This document shows positions 26,221-36,940 of a stretch of 64,000 nt of DNA, one piece after another. The DNA comes from Paraburkholderia phytofirmans OLGA172 (lineage in GTDB: Bacteria > Pseudomonadota > Gammaproteobacteria > Burkholderiales > Burkholderiaceae), in assembly GCF_001634365.1 (NCBI RefSeq), contig NZ_CP014578.1, positions 1,488,001 through 1,552,000 on the forward strand, read 5' to 3'. The first letter of the stretch is position 1. Each line of letters starts with the position of its first letter. The position numbers were made by a program, and so were the translations under genes. Below the pieces are notes generated by a model. The model did not search any database. It saw only the letters and a program-made list of their open reading frames with translations, and was not told where the DNA came from.

Positions 26221-29200
26221 TCAAGAAGCCGCCATGCCAGCTCTGCGAGCCTTCCTCGACTCCCACCGCACCCGAATCCGATCCATATAGAGATACACCA
26301 CCGGCGTGGTATAGAGCGTCAGCATCTGACTGACAATCAACCCACCCACAATGGCAATCCCCAACGGAGCCCGCAGCTCCGCCCCTTCCCCGCGCCCAAA
26401 GGCCAGCGGCAACGCCCCAAGAAGGGCCGCGCAAGTCGTCATCATGATCGGCCGGAACCGCAGCAGACAAGCCTGATAAATGGCATCCCGCGACGACATC
26501 CCCAGCCGGGAGGCTTCAATCGCAAAGTCCACCATCATGATCGCGTTCTTCTTCACGATGCCAATCAGCAAGATCACCCCAATCAGCGCGATGATGCTGA
26601 ACTCCGTCTTGAACAACAGCAAAGCCAGCAACGCCCCCACGCCCGCGGACGGCAGTGTGGACAAAATCGTCAGCGGATGGATATAACTCTCGTACAGCAT
26701 CCCCAGCACGATATACACCGCCGCCAACGCGGCCAGAATCAGAATCGGCTGGTCGGACATCGACTGCTGGAACGCCTGAGCGGTCCCCTGAAAACTGCCG
26801 TGTATCGTCCCCGGCATGCCGATCTGCGCCATCGTGTCGTATATCGCCTGCGTCGCCGTCGATAGAGACACACCCGGCGGCAGATTGAACGAAATCGTCG
26901 AGGCCACAAACTGGCTCTGGTGATTCACCGACAACGGCGTATTCCCCGGGCTGAAGCTCGCGATCGCCGACAACGGCACCATTGTTTCTTTCGAGGTCGA
27001 CACCGCCGCGCCCGACGAAGCACTCGATTTGCCGCTCGCCGCAATCGAATTGATCGCCTGATTGCGCGCGGAATCGGCGGCGATACTCGCCGCGCTCGAC
27101 GCAGTCGTACCCGCCGTGCCGCCAATCGTCGCGCTCGTGCTGGCGGGCGCGGTCGTCTGCGCGGTAACCGTGCCGGCCGGCGCGTTGGTGGTCTGCGCGC
27201 CGCTCGCGCTGCCGCCCGAGGTGCTGATGTAAATCTGTTTCAGCATGTCCGGACTCTGCCAGTACTTCGGCGCCACTTCCATTACGACGTGATACTGGTT
27301 CAGCGGGTTGTAGATCGTCGATACCTGGCGCTGGCCGAAGGCGTCATACAAGGTGTTGTCGATCTGCGCCGGCTTGATGCCGAGGCGCGCGGCGGTGGCG
27401 CGGTCGATCGTCACCATCGCCTCGAGGCCGCCTTGCTGCTGGTCGGAATTCACGTCGGCAAGTTCGGGGCGTGCTTGCAGCGCCTCAGTGAGCTTCGGTC
27501 CCCACAGATACAGATCGGGCGTCGAATCGGCCAGCAGCGTGAACTGATACTGCGCGTTCGATTGCCGGCCGCCGACGCGAATGTCCTGCACCGCCTGCAG
27601 GAAGGTCCGCGCACCGGCCACGTCGCCGAGCGGGGCGCGCAGTTGCTGGATCACCTGGTCGGCGGATAGCTTGCGCTCGCTCTTCGGCTTCAGCGTCACG
27701 AACATGAAGCCGGAATTGGTCTGACGGCCGCCGGTGAACCCGGCCACGCTGTTCACCGCCGGGTTCTTGCCGACGATCTCCATCATCTGGGAGAACTTTC
27801 CCTTCATCGCCTGGAACGAGGTGGCCTGGTCGGCCTGAATGCCGCCGACTAGCCGCCCGGTGTCCTGCTGTGGAAAGAAGCCCTTCGGTACGATGATGTA
27901 CAGCCAGATGTTCAGGCCGATGGTCGCGAGCAGAATCGTCACGATCAGGCGCGGATGCAGCAGCGCCCAGCCGAGGGTGCGCTCATAACCGCGCTGCATC
28001 GACGTGAAGCCGCGTTCGAGCCAGCGTCCAAAGCGTCCTTCTTCTGTCTTTTCGTGCGGCTCGCGCAGCAGGCGCGAACACATCATCGGCGTCAAGGTCA
28101 GCGAGACGAGCAACGACACGCCGATCGCCAGCGACAGCGTCAGCGCGAACTCGCGGAACAGCCGCCCGACAATGCCGCCCATCAGCAGAATCGGCAGGAA
28201 TACGGCGACCAGCGAAATACTGATCGACAGCACCGTGAAGCCGACTTCGCGAGCGCCGAGAAAGGCGGCCTTCATGCGCGGCACGCCGTTTTCTATATGC
28301 CGTGAGATGTTTTCCAGCACCACGATCGCATCGTCGACCACGAAGCCGGTTGCGATCGTCAACGCCATCAGCGACAGGTTGTCGATCGAAAAGCCCAGCA
28401 TATACATTGCGCCGAACGTGCCGATGATCGAGATCGGCACGGCCACGCTCGGAATCAGCGTGGCGCGCCAGTTGCGCAGGAACAGGAACACCACCATTAC
28501 CACCAGCGCTACGGCGATCATCAGCGTGTGCTCGGTATCCTTCAGCGACGCACGGATCGTCGTGGAACGGTCACCGGCCGACGCGATGTCGACGTCTCCG
28601 GGCAGCGACGCGTGCAACTGCGGCAGCATCGCCATCACGCGGTCGATGGTGTCGATGATGTTTGCGCCCGGCTGGCGGTACAGAATCACCAGCACCGAAC
28701 GCTTGCCGTTGAAGAGGCCGAGGTTGCGCAGGTCTTCGACCGAATCGACTACTTCCGACACGTCGGACAGCTTCACCGCCGCGCCATTGCGGTACGCGAT
28801 GACCAGATCTTTGTACTGCGACGCCTTGCTCGCCTGGTCATTGGTATAGATCTGCACGCGGTTCGGGCCGAACTCGATCGAGCCCTTCGGGCTGTTCGCA
28901 TTGGCCGCTGCAAGCGCCGCGCGCACGTCTTCGAGACCGATGCCGTAGTGGGACAGGGCATTGGGTTCCAGTTCGACGCGCACCGCCGGATTGGCCGAAC
29001 CGCTCACATCCACTTCGCCGACGCCGTCCACCTGCGAGAGCGATTGCTGCAGCACGGTGGCCGCGGAGTCGTACAACTGGCCGGCGGTGAGCGTCTTCGA
29101 CGTGAGCGCCAGGATCAGGATCGGCGCGTCGGCCGGGTTCACCTTGTGATATGTCGGATTGCTGCGCAGGCTCGCCGGCAGATCGGCGCGCGCGGCGTTG

Positions 29201-29535
29201 ATGGCCGCTTGCACGTCGCGCGCGGCGCCGTCGATGTCGCGGTTCAGGCCGAACTGCAGCGTAATGCGCGTCGAGCCGACCGAGCTCTGCGAGGTCATTT
29301 CGGTGACGTCGGCGATCGAGCCGAGATGCCGTTCGAGCGGGCTCGCGACGCTGGTCGCCACCGTGTCCGGGCTCGCGCCCGGCAACGTGGCCTGCACCGA
29401 AATGGTCGGAAAGTCGACCTGCGGCAGCGGCGCGACCGGCAGCTTGGTGAACGCAAAAATCCCGGCCAGCGCGATGCCGAGCGCCAACAGTGTGGTGGCG
29501 ACCGGGCGGGAGATAAACGGACGCGACAGGTTCAT
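26221..29535 (-). CDS. mdtC: RND efflux pump inner-membrane subunit, MdtC-like
   Basis: 1104 residues, third gene of an operon. RND features: N-terminal [22 protein letters not shown]4 region with [13 protein letters not shown], and two sets of six membrane helices with periplasmic loops. It is longer than usual (about 1025-1040). Residues about 770-845 hold an extra alanine-, serine- and threonine-rich low-complexity stretch ([30 protein letters not shown]) inside the second periplasmic loop. In the MdtABC system two different RND subunits form a mixed trimer exporting bile salts, novobiocin and similar compounds by proton exchange. The symbol is by family resemblance. No outer-membrane gene follows. 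Confidence 0.9.
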   Translation of the reverse strand: MNLSRPFISRPVATTLLALGIALAGIFAFTKLPVAPLPQVDFPTISVQATLPGASPDTVATSVASPLERHLGSIADVTEMTSQSSVGSTRITLQFGLNRDIDGAARDVQAAINAARADLPASLRSNPTYHKVNPADAPILILALTSKTLTAGQLYDSAATVLQQSLSQVDGVGEVDVSGSANPAVRVELEPNALSHYGIGLEDVRAALAAANANSPKGSIEFGPNRVQIYTNDQASKASQYKDLVIAYRNGAAVKLSDVSEVVDSVEDLRNLGLFNGKRSVLVILYRQPGANIIDTIDRVMAMLPQLHASLPGDVDIASAGDRSTTIRASLKDTEHTLMIAVALVVMVVFLFLRNWRATLIPSVAVPISIIGTFGAMYMLGFSIDNLSLMALTIATGFVVDDAIVVLENISRHIENGVPRMKAAFLGAREVGFTVLSISISLVAVFLPILLMGGIVGRLFREFALTLSLAIGVSLLVSLTLTPMMCSRLLREPHEKTEEGRFGRWLERGFTSMQRGYERTLGWALLHPRLIVTILLATIGLNIWLYIIVPKGFFPQQDTGRLVGGIQADQATSFQAMKGKFSQMMEIVGKNPAVNSVAGFTGGRQTNSGFMFVTLKPKSERKLSADQVIQQLRAPLGDVAGARTFLQAVQDIRVGGRQSNAQYQFTLLADSTPDLYLWGPKLTEALQARPELADVNSDQQQGGLEAMVTIDRATAARLGIKPAQIDNTLYDAFGQRQVSTIYNPLNQYHVVMEVAPKYWQSPDMLKQIYISTSGGSASGAQTTNAPAGTVTAQTTAPASTSATIGGTAGTTASSAASIAADSARNQAINSIAASGKSSASSGAAVSTSKETMVPLSAIASFSPGNTPLSVNHQSQFVASTISFNLPPGVSLSTATQAIYDTMAQIGMPGTIHGSFQGTAQAFQQSMSDQPILILAALAAVYIVLGMLYESYIHPLTILSTLPSAGVGALLALLLFKTEFSIIALIGVILLIGIVKKNAIMMVDFAIEASRLGMSSRDAIYQACLLRFRPIMMTTCAALLGALPLAFGRGEGAELRAPLGIAIVGGLIVSQMLTLYTTPVVYLYMDRIRVRWESRKARRAGMAAS

Positions 29536-29538
29536 CGC

Positions 29539-32500
29539 TCAGGTCCCTGCATCGGTGGCGGGCGGCACGGGCTTGCCGCGATTGAAGCGCTCGCGCGCGC
29601 GGCGGGCGAGCGCGTCGAAGCCGAGATAGATCACCGGCGTTGTAAATAGCGTGAGCAGCTGACTGACGATCAGGCCGCCGGCAATCGCGATACCGAGCGG
29701 GCGGCGCAACTCCGAGCCTGCGCCGGTGCCGAGCATCAGCGGCAGGGCGCCGAGCAGGGCGGCGAGCGTGGTCATCAGGATCGGCCGGAAGCGCAGCAGA
29801 CACGCCTGATAGATGGCTTCGCGCGGCGGCTTGCCTTCCTCGCGCTCGGCGTAGAGCGCGAAGTCGATCATCATGATGGCGTTCTTCTTCACGATACCGA
29901 TCAGCAGCACGATGCCGATGATGCCGATGATGTCCAGATCGTGCCCGGTCATCAACAGCGCAAGCAGCGCACCGACGCCCGCCGAGGGCAGCGTCGACAG
30001 AATCGTGATCGGGTGAATAAAGCTTTCGTACAGCACGCCGAGCACGATATACATCGTGACGATCGCCGCCAGGATCAGGAACAGCTCGTTCGACAACGAC
30101 GCCTGGAACGCCAGCGCCGCACCCTGGAAGCGCGTCTGGAACGACGCCGGCAAGGCGATATCCTTCTCCGCCTGATCGATCGCTTTCACCGCTGCGCCGA
30201 GCGACGAACCCGGTGCGAGGTTGAACGAGACGGTGGTGGCCGGGAACTGGCTCAAATGCGTGACCAGCAGTGGCGCGGGTTGCTCGATGAACTTCGCGAT
30301 CGACGACAACGGCACCTGGCCGCCCGACGAGGTGGAAGAGGGCAGGTAGATCGAATTCAGCGATTCCGTGTAGTGCTGCATCTGCGGCTGCGCTTCCAGA
30401 ATCACGCGGTACTGGTTCGACTGCGTGAAAATGGTCGAGATGATGCGCTGGCCGAAGGCGTCATACAACGCGCTGTCGACGGTGGCGGGCGTGATGCCGT
30501 AACGCGACGCGGTGGCGCGGTCGATTTCGATGTAGACCGACTGGCCGTTGTCCTGCAAGTCGGTGGCCACGTTCGCCAGTTCCGGCGACTGCTTCAGCCG
30601 GTCGACCAGCTTCGGCACCCATGTGGTGAATTCGCTGATGTTCGGGTCGGTCAGCATGAACTGATACTGTGTCGGGCTGACGGTGGAATCGATCGTCAGA
30701 TCCTGCACCGGCTGCATGTACAGCGAGGCGCCCGGAATATGCGCGACGTCCTGCTGCAACTGGCGGATCACGTCGCTCGCGGTGTTGCTGCGGTCGTCGC
30801 GCGGCTTCAGGTTGATCAGCATGCGGCCACTGTTCAGCGTGATGTTGCTGCCGTCCACGCCGATGAACGAGGTGAGGCTTTCCACGTCCGGGTTCTTCAG
30901 GATCTGCGCGGCGAGTTCCTGCTGACGCTCGGCCATCGACGCATACGACACCGACTGCGGGGCCTGCGTGATCGCCTGGATCACGCCGGTGTCCTGCACC
31001 GGGAAGAAGCCCTTCGGAATGAACACGTACAGCACGCCGGTCAGCACCAGCGTGAGCGCCGCGACGAACAGCGTGGCGCGTTGCCGGTTCAGCACCCAGG
31101 TGAGCGCGACCGCGTAGCGGGCGATCACCCAGTCGATAAACTGATGGGCTTTGGCTTCGAATCGGTGGCTCTCATGCGGCGGCGAGTGGCGCAGGAGCTT
31201 CGCGCACATCATTGGCACGAGCGTGAGCGAGACCACGGCCGAAATCACGATCGTCACGGCCAGGGTGATCGCGAATTCGTGGAACAGCCGCCCGACCACG
31301 TCGCCCATGAAGAGCAGCGGAATCAGCACGGCGATCAGCGAGACCGTCAGCGAAATGATCGTAAAGCCGATCTGTTTCGAGCCCTTCAGCGCGGCCTCCA
31401 TGGGAGACTCGCCTTCTTCGATATAGCGCGCGATGTTCTCGATCATCACGATTGCATCGTCGACCACGAAGCCGGTCGCGATGGTCAACGCCATCAGCGA
31501 CAGGTTATCCAGCGAGAAACCGCACAGGTACATCACGGCAAGCGTGCCGATCAGCGACAGCGGCACCGACAGGCTCGGGATGATGGTGGCGTAGATGTTG
31601 GCGAGGAACAGGTACATCACCAGCACCACCAGCACGACCGACATCAGCAATTCGAACTGCACGTCGCGCACGGACGCGCGGATCGTGGTGGTCCGGTCGG
31701 TGACGATCTCCACCTCGAGCGCGGCGGGCAGCGACTGTTGCAGCTGCGGCAGCAGCGTCTTGATGCTGTCGACCACCTGGATCACGTTCGCGCCCGGCTG
31801 GCGCTGCACGTTCAGGATGATGGCCGGCGTGTTGTTGACCCATGCGCCGAGCTTGGTGTTCTCCGCGCCCTGCACGATGGTGGCGACGTCCGTCAGCATG
31901 ACCGGACGGCCGCCCTTGTACGCAACCACGGCGCTCTTGTAAGCGTCGGCGTCGGTCAGCTGATCGTTCGCGTTGATCGTGTAGTTGCGCGTTGGGCCGT
32001 CGAAGTTGCCCTTCGGCGTGTTGACGTTCAGGTTCGAAATCGTGGTGCGCAGATCGTCCAGATTCAGACCGTACGCGGCGAGCGCGCGCGGGTTCGCCTG
32101 AATCCGCACGGCCGGGCGTTGACCGCCTGACACGCTCACGAGACCCACACCCGCCACCTGCGAAATCTTCTGCGCGAGACGCGTGTCGGCCAGATCCTGC
32201 ACCTGCGTGAGCGGCAGCGTTTTCGAGGTGATCGCGAGGGTGATGATCGGCGCGTCGGCGGGATTGACCTTGGCGTAAATCGGCGGCGCGGGCAGGTCGG
32301 ACGGCAGCAGGTTGCCCGCCGCATTGATCGCTGCCTGGACTTCCTGCTCGGCGATATCGAGCGGCAGATCGAGGCTGAACTGCAGCGTGATGATCGACGA
32401 GCCGGCCGAGCTTTGCGACGACATCTGATTCAACGACGGCATCTGCCCGAACTGGCGTTCGAGCGGCGCGGTGACCGAGGAGGTCATCACGTCCGGGCTC

Positions 32501-32661
32501 GCGCCCGGATAGAAGGTCTGCACCTGGATCGTCGGATAGTCGACCTCGGGCAGCGCGGAGAGCGGCAGGAAGCGCAGCGCGACGAGACCGACCAGCATGA
32601 TCGCCGCCATCAGCAGCGCAGTGCCGACGGGGCGCAGAATAAAGACGCGGGATGGATTCAT
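29539..32661 (-). CDS. mdtB: RND efflux pump inner-membrane subunit, MdtB-like
   Basis: 1040 residues, the usual length. N-terminus [20 protein letters not shown], periplasmic loop 1 from [20 protein letters not shown]4 with [20 protein letters not shown] carrying the paired acidic residues of the proton relay, and a C-terminal [20 protein letters not shown]. The start lies 18 bases after the adaptor gene and the stop 3 bases before the MdtC-like gene, so the three are one operon. As in MdtABC it should pair with the second RND subunit. Confidence 0.92.
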   Translation of the reverse strand: MNPSRVFILRPVGTALLMAAIMLVGLVALRFLPLSALPEVDYPTIQVQTFYPGASPDVMTSSVTAPLERQFGQMPSLNQMSSQSSAGSSIITLQFSLDLPLDIAEQEVQAAINAAGNLLPSDLPAPPIYAKVNPADAPIITLAITSKTLPLTQVQDLADTRLAQKISQVAGVGLVSVSGGQRPAVRIQANPRALAAYGLNLDDLRTTISNLNVNTPKGNFDGPTRNYTINANDQLTDADAYKSAVVAYKGGRPVMLTDVATIVQGAENTKLGAWVNNTPAIILNVQRQPGANVIQVVDSIKTLLPQLQQSLPAALEVEIVTDRTTTIRASVRDVQFELLMSVVLVVLVMYLFLANIYATIIPSLSVPLSLIGTLAVMYLCGFSLDNLSLMALTIATGFVVDDAIVMIENIARYIEEGESPMEAALKGSKQIGFTIISLTVSLIAVLIPLLFMGDVVGRLFHEFAITLAVTIVISAVVSLTLVPMMCAKLLRHSPPHESHRFEAKAHQFIDWVIARYAVALTWVLNRQRATLFVAALTLVLTGVLYVFIPKGFFPVQDTGVIQAITQAPQSVSYASMAERQQELAAQILKNPDVESLTSFIGVDGSNITLNSGRMLINLKPRDDRSNTASDVIRQLQQDVAHIPGASLYMQPVQDLTIDSTVSPTQYQFMLTDPNISEFTTWVPKLVDRLKQSPELANVATDLQDNGQSVYIEIDRATASRYGITPATVDSALYDAFGQRIISTIFTQSNQYRVILEAQPQMQHYTESLNSIYLPSSTSSGGQVPLSSIAKFIEQPAPLLVTHLSQFPATTVSFNLAPGSSLGAAVKAIDQAEKDIALPASFQTRFQGAALAFQASLSNELFLILAAIVTMYIVLGVLYESFIHPITILSTLPSAGVGALLALLMTGHDLDIIGIIGIVLLIGIVKKNAIMMIDFALYAEREEGKPPREAIYQACLLRFRPILMTTLAALLGALPLMLGTGAGSELRRPLGIAIAGGLIVSQLLTLFTTPVIYLGFDALARRARERFNRGKPVPPATDAGT

Positions 32662-32679
32662 GCGGTAGTCGCCGTGCCT

Positions 32680-34086
32680 TTATTGCGAGGCTTGCGCCGC
32701 GTGTTTGCCGTGATGTCCGTGGGCGCCGGAGGCACCCGATGCGGCTGCCGCGCCACTCGCCCCGGCGCCCGAAGCGCCGCGCGGCCTGTCGGCCGGAATC
32801 GTGATCTTCGCGCCTTCCTTCAGCCGGTCCGAACCGTCGATCACGACGCGCTCGCCGACCTGCAGGCCGGATTTGATGCTGGTGCGTTCGCCGTCCACCG
32901 GGCCCACCTTGACCGCACGCACCGTCACCGTGTTGTCGGGCTTCACGACGTACACGAACGAGCCCATCGAGCCGTTCAGCACAGCCGGCGTCGGCACGAT
33001 CACCGCGTCCTTGATCGTATCCACGAGGAGGCGTGTATTCACGAACTGATTCGGGAACAGCAGGTTCTTGTCGTTCTGGAAGTTCGCGCGCAGCTTGACC
33101 GTGCCGGTGGTCGTGTCGATCTGGTTATCCAGGGTTTCGAGCGAACCGCCCTCGAGCGAGATGGTGTTGCTGCGGTCGTACGCGGTGACCGAGAGTTTCG
33201 CGCCCGTTTGAGTCTGCTGGAGGATCTGCTGCAAGTTGTCTTCGGAGGTGGTGAAGATCACGCTGATCGGCTGCAACTGCGTAATCACGACGAGGCCGTT
33301 AGTCAGGCTCGGCGTCACGTAGTTGCCCGGATCGACCTGGCGCAAACCGACGCGCCCCGACACCGGCGCGGTGATGCGCGCATAGACGAGATCGAGTTTG
33401 AAGGTATCGATGTTCGCCTGGTCTGACTTCACCGTGCCTTCATATTGCCGCACGAGCGAGGCTTGCGTGTCGACCTGCTGGCTGGCGATCGAGTCTTGCG
33501 CGAGCAGCGTCTGATAGCGCTTCAGGTCGAGGCGGGCGGTTTGCAGCAACGCCTGGTCGCGCGCGAGGGTGCCTTGCGCGTTTTCCAGCGAAATCTGATA
33601 GGGGCGCGGGTCGATCTGGGCAAGCACGTCGCCCTTCTTGACCATCTGGCCTTCCTTGAAATACACGTCCTGCAGCACGCCGCTCAACTGCGGCAGCACG
33701 GTGACGTTGGCGAGCGGCGTGACCGTGCCGAGCGCGGTCAGCACGACCGGCATCTCACCCTGTCTGGCGGTCGCCACGTGAACGGGCTGCGGCATGCTGG
33801 CGAGGCCGCCGCCACGGCCCGCGCGACCGCTGCTCGCGCCACTCGCACCGGCCGCCGGGCTTGCGCCGCCAGGCCCGCCCCACGGATGCCAGCGCCACAA
33901 TACGATCCCGAAGATGAGCAGCGCCGCCACGATCAGGGCGATGTTGCGGCCGCGATGGCGTTTGGCCGTGGCCGGCGCGGTGCCGGGGGCACCACCAGGC
34001 CTTCCGGTGGAGGACGGTTGCGAACCCGGTAGGGAAACCGGAGCGGCAGGGCGTGAAGTTTCCGAAAGCTTTTGTTGTTCGTCCAT
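32680..34086 (-). CDS. mdtA: RND efflux periplasmic adaptor, MdtA-like
   Basis: 468 residues. A proline-rich cytoplasmic N-terminus, one membrane anchor near residues 47-65 (NIALIVAALLIFGIVLW), a glycine- and alanine-rich linker, then the adaptor core: VLPQLSGVLQDVYFKEGQMV, a coiled coil near 180-235, and VSGRVGLRQVDPGNYV. The C-terminal tail is rich in Gly, Ala and His (SGAHGHHGKHAAQ) and could bind metal weakly. First gene of the efflux operon. Confidence 0.9.
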   Translation of the reverse strand: MDEQQKLSETSRPAAPVSLPGSQPSSTGRPGGAPGTAPATAKRHRGRNIALIVAALLIFGIVLWRWHPWGGPGGASPAAGASGASSGRAGRGGGLASMPQPVHVATARQGEMPVVLTALGTVTPLANVTVLPQLSGVLQDVYFKEGQMVKKGDVLAQIDPRPYQISLENAQGTLARDQALLQTARLDLKRYQTLLAQDSIASQQVDTQASLVRQYEGTVKSDQANIDTFKLDLVYARITAPVSGRVGLRQVDPGNYVTPSLTNGLVVITQLQPISVIFTTSEDNLQQILQQTQTGAKLSVTAYDRSNTISLEGGSLETLDNQIDTTTGTVKLRANFQNDKNLLFPNQFVNTRLLVDTIKDAVIVPTPAVLNGSMGSFVYVVKPDNTVTVRAVKVGPVDGERTSIKSGLQVGERVVIDGSDRLKEGAKITIPADRPRGASGAGASGAAAASGASGAHGHHGKHAAQASQ

Positions 34087-34464
34087 CAGTTCGGTCAGGT
34101 GGCTGGCTTTGATGTGAGCCGTTCGTGCGGTTGCGCCGCTTCGACAGTTCGGCGGGCCGGCACGCAGGCGGCATGACAGGCGGTTTCGACCGCGGACGCG
34201 CCGCGAATGTTCAGCGCGATGCTACCCGAGGCGCGGGACACAGATGTTAGCTCAACGCGCCATCGTGACAGGTCGGCGGGACGTTATCGAAGGGTGATAG
34301 CGGCAAGCCGGGCGAGCGCCCCGCGACGGGAATGCATGATCCTACGTTGCGGGTGTTGTAACAGTCCACCCATGTATTTTTCTGTTGATTACAAAAGTTA
34401 CAGTGCGGATGGAGGACGGGTTGAAAATGCCGTGGCCGCCGATCGGCGAGCGTCTCTCGCGTTT
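34087..34464. other. Intergenic region upstream of the efflux operon
   Basis: 378 bases between the adaptor start and the IclR stop. It should hold the promoter of the efflux genes reading leftward. An AT-rich stretch at 34373-34402 is the likeliest place. I see no clear operator palindrome or gene. Confidence 0.4.
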
Positions 34465-35301
34465 TCAGTTGTCCAGGCGGCGCCCAGGCGTGCCGCCGAT
34501 CTCGAGAACGATCTTACTGATGCATTCGAGCAGCGCCGGCGCCGCGTGCGATATCAGCCAATCGCGCGGGCACTGACCCGCGGAGCCGCCGCAAGTGACG
34601 GCATAGCGCTCGCCCGAGGGGCCGATGAACCCTGACGCGATGGCGTTCAGGCCCTCGTGCCATTCGCCCGCGGTGATCGCAAAGCCTTGCTCCGCGGTTT
34701 CCCGTAACGCGCAGGCCAGACGGCTGCTGACATGGCCCCAATCGTCACCTTCGGCGGCCTGCAAGCCGGAGAGCAACTTTTCGCGTTCCGGTTCGGTAAG
34801 AGCCGACAGATAGGCGCGGCCGACTGCGGTGCGGCTAAGGTTCATGCGCGAGCCGATTTCGAGGCGCGACACGAGCACCGCCGAACGTGGCCGGATTGCG
34901 TCGATCACCACCATGTCGAGGCGGTCGCGTACGGCCAGATGCACGGACAACGCGGTGCGTTCGGCGAGTTCGATGAGGAAGGGGCGCGCTCGGGCCCGAA
35001 TGTCGAAGTTGCGTAGAAAGCCGTTGCTCAACTCCAGTACCGAGGAAGTCAGCACGAATCGCTCGCTGTCGGGCAAGCGGAACAGGAAACCTGCGCCGAC
35101 CAGCGTGGCGGTAATCCGCGAGACGGTAGGCTTCGGAATGCCGGTTAGCTCTGTCAACTCGCGGTTGCTGAGCGGCGCGTCCGCTGCGGCGATCGAACGC
35201 AGCACGGTCAAGCCGCGTGCCAGCGCGGTGACTTCGTCGCCCGAGCCGTCTTTATCTTTGGCTGGGACTGTGTCAGTTCGGGAGGGCGTTGGTCGGTTCA
35301 T
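34465..35301 (-). CDS. IclR family transcriptional regulator
   Basis: 278 residues. Winged helix at about 25-85 (LTVLRSIAAADAPLSNRELT, IPKPTVSRITATLVGAGFLF) and an effector-binding IclR domain at about 100-265, ending in the GERYAVTCGGSAGQ block and a final helix. IclR proteins usually control catabolic operons and often their own gene. Upstream are two copies of an IclR-like palindrome (35312 and 35498). The expected divergent target gene is not visible to the right. It reads toward the efflux operon but is 378 bases away. Confidence 0.9.
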   Translation of the reverse strand: MNRPTPSRTDTVPAKDKDGSGDEVTALARGLTVLRSIAAADAPLSNRELTELTGIPKPTVSRITATLVGAGFLFRLPDSERFVLTSSVLELSNGFLRNFDIRARARPFLIELAERTALSVHLAVRDRLDMVVIDAIRPRSAVLVSRLEIGSRMNLSRTAVGRAYLSALTEPEREKLLSGLQAAEGDDWGHVSSRLACALRETAEQGFAITAGEWHEGLNAIASGFIGPSGERYAVTCGGSAGQCPRDWLISHAAPALLECISKIVLEIGGTPGRRLDN

Positions 35302-35311
35302 ATCGTTTTTT

Positions 35312-35326
35312 TGGAACTACATTTCA
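35312..35326. promoter_or_regulatory. IclR-like operator, copy 1
   Basis: TGGAACTACATTTCA, close to the IclR family pattern TGGAAAT.ATTTCCA, 10 bases upstream of the regulator start. It would allow self-repression. Assigned by similarity and position only. Confidence 0.45.
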
Positions 35327-35381
35327 GTTTTTGTCCGCTTGCCTGCCAGCAAGCGTTCCGCAAAAGCTCGGCGGTAGTCCC

Positions 35382-35406
35382 AAAATGGGGAGTGAGCCCC
35401 ATTTTT
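35382..35406. terminator. Hairpin terminator upstream of the IclR gene
   Basis: 9-bp perfect stem AAAATGGGG / CCCCATTTT, 6-base loop, T run on the + side and A run on the other. It lies between the two operator-like sites. Confidence 0.65.
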
Positions 35407-35497
35407 CATCTGAAGATTCATTGTATCGGAATATTTTGCCGCAACGAATGCAGCTTCTTTATATTTTGCTTGACTTAGTCAGCATAACCGTAAAAAA

Positions 35498-35512
35498 TGG
35501 AACTTCATTTCG
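35498..35512. promoter_or_regulatory. IclR-like operator, copy 2
   Basis: TGGAACTTCATTTCG, 13 of 15 bases as in copy 1. A TTGACT hexamer lies just upstream (35470-35475). This looks like the control region of a divergent + strand gene regulated by the IclR protein, but no such gene follows before the terminator at 35714. Confidence 0.4.
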
Positions 35513-35713
35513 AAAGACGGTTTCAGGTTCTGCTTTTTGAAATTCCGAACCAACCGTGGTCCGCGGAGTGTCTGGTCGAGTGCCTTAACAGTCCCCCGTA
35601 ACAGTCCCCGCAGCGTCCTTCTCGAGTCCGGCGTCCAACATCGCGCGCCCGTTCAACTTTCGAATACCGTCTCTCAGGTTCTAGCACGGCCCTCGGAATG
35701 GCTAGAACTTTTT

Positions 35714-35745
35714 AAGGCGTCACGGAAACGTGACGCCTTTTTTTT
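35714..35745 (+). terminator. Strong rho-independent terminator
   Basis: Perfect 11-bp stem AAGGCGTCACG / CGTGACGCCTT closed by a GAAA tetraloop and followed by six further T. The 200 bases before it (from about 35513) contain no convincing gene, so it may end the transcript of a lost gene or of a short RNA. Confidence 0.9.
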
Positions 35746-35755
35746 GTGCTATTGG

Positions 35756-35817
35756 CACACAACAAAGTTTGCACCAATCGATAACGACGCGTTAACACAC
35801 AACATAGTCTGCTCCAA
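35756..35817. repeat. Two 22-bp direct repeats, 40 bp apart
   Basis: CACACAACAAAGTTTGCACC.. at 35756-35777 and CACACAACATAGTCTGCTCC.. at 35796-35817 match at 19 of 22 positions. A 40-bp period puts them about four helical turns apart, as for a binding site of a DNA-binding protein. They lie just after the terminator. Function unknown. Confidence 0.5.
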
Positions 35818-36109
35818 CGGTAAAATACGTGATGCGGTGCAGCATTTGTCAAGGAAAGAGCTATCAGAGCGCCCGATGCTTCCAGCATAAGAACACAACG
35901 CCGGGTCCGTCGGCCGGGAGTGCCTTTTACATCTGGCGTAAACTTGACTCTGGACGGGCAGAAGAGGGCGGCGGTGAGAGTCCTGCGGCGTTGGCCCGCA
36001 GGTCCGGTTCGTATCGTTCGTTCCTGGTTTCCACGTTCGAGCCTGATAAGGGCGGTTGAGCATATCGCCCACGTCCTGCAAACCACCACCTCGTGTGTTG
36101 GGAGGCGAA

Positions 36110-36433
36110 ATGACGAAGGTACCTGACGACTTTCCGCATGATGTCGCGCCAGCCGCGCTCGCCGGGGCACAGCCGAAGCTGGCGGCGCGCATGATCGACG
36201 GCCAGTTTGTCGTCGGACTGACCGAAGAAGAGCGATTGGACCGATGGCAGATATGTGAGGACCTGGCACTGCAACTGATGGTGCCCGCCCGGAAGGACGC
36301 CGCAAAGTACCCGCAGAAGACTCACGATGTGGTGCTTGGGCGCATCGGGGACGCTATCGTGGGCAAGGACTGGTGCAGTGTAGTCGAAATGAACTGGATC
36401 ATTGCCCGGTTGCGCGAACTGCTTCGATGGTGA
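36110..36433 (+). CDS. Hypothetical protein, 107 residues
   Basis: ATG at 36110 preceded by GGGAGGCGAA. Soluble, helical protein with LTEEERLDRWQICEDLALQL and WCSVVEMNWIIARLRELLRW. No family I can name; small proteins of this sort occur in Burkholderiales accessory DNA. It may be in a pair with the oppositely oriented DUF2442-type gene 43 bases downstream. Confidence 0.55.
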   Translation: MTKVPDDFPHDVAPAALAGAQPKLAARMIDGQFVVGLTEEERLDRWQICEDLALQLMVPARKDAAKYPQKTHDVVLGRIGDAIVGKDWCSVVEMNWIIARLRELLRW

Positions 36434-36476
36434 TCCCTCATCGGCTACCGGGCGTGTGTCGAAAGCCGGCTCAGAT

Positions 36477-36716
36477 TCACCGGACATTTTCATCCATCTG
36501 GCCGCGAAGTAATCCGGCGACACTGATGTCTTCGTCGAGGGCGTCCCAATGCAGACCCGCGCCTGAGGCGGAGATGCGGAATCCGTCGCGTTGTCCAGGC
36601 GTTGCCGCGGCCAGTCGCGGGAAACACCGTAGTGGAATTTTGAGCCTGCGGCCGTCGCCCAGGACGACGGTGAAGCTGATTTCGTCAAACAGCGGGTCTG
36701 TTGCGAACGGTGTCAT
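36477..36716 (-). CDS. DUF2442 family protein
   Basis: 79 residues from the ATG at 36716, with AGAAGG upstream. The frame is open to 36833 but that extension overlaps an IS6 fragment and is not family sequence. Typical DUF2442 pattern: FTVVLGDGRRLKIPLRCFPR, LHWDALDEDISVAGLLRG. Such proteins often lie beside DUF4160 genes in toxin-antitoxin-like pairs. Here no DUF4160 partner is visible and an IS6 fragment occupies its place. Function unproven in the family as far as I know. Confidence 0.75.
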   Translation of the reverse strand: MTPFATDPLFDEISFTVVLGDGRRLKIPLRCFPRLAAATPGQRDGFRISASGAGLHWDALDEDISVAGLLRGQMDENVR

Positions 36717-36802
36717 CACGATACCTTCTGCAGTTTCGTCGGTAGTGTCGCAGTAAAGCTCTGCGGCAAGATTCGCCACTCCATATTGTTGACGGGCGCG
36801 CA

Positions 36803-36940
36803 ATGGCAAAAACGAAGAAGACACTGCCTCCATGCATCGGCACGGTGCTCAAACGCCTGCACTACCCCGTGAATGTGATGTTGTTGTGCGTGCGGTGGCA
36901 CGTGGCCTACTCACTGAGTCTGCGCAATCTCGAAGAATGA
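36803..36940 (+). pseudogene. IS6-family transposase, N-terminal fragment
   Basis: 45 codons with the IS6 N-terminal pattern: RLHYPVNVMLLCVRWHVAYS then LSLRNLEE and a stop where the family continues with MM.ERG. The catalytic DDE region is absent. No inverted repeats found. Confidence 0.7.

Noticed and set aside
29941..32130. 729-codon rightward frame opposite the MdtB-like gene
   Set aside because: His-, Arg- and Gln-rich shadow with no motif; the sense strand encodes a complete RND protein.
35580..35745. tRNA or tmRNA 3' end as island attachment site
   Set aside because: GTTC-containing stretches are present but no cloverleaf or CCA end could be folded; only a terminator hairpin is clear.
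35537..35890. 117-codon rightward frame across the terminator at 35714
   Set aside because: It runs through a perfect terminator hairpin and has no ribosome site or motif.
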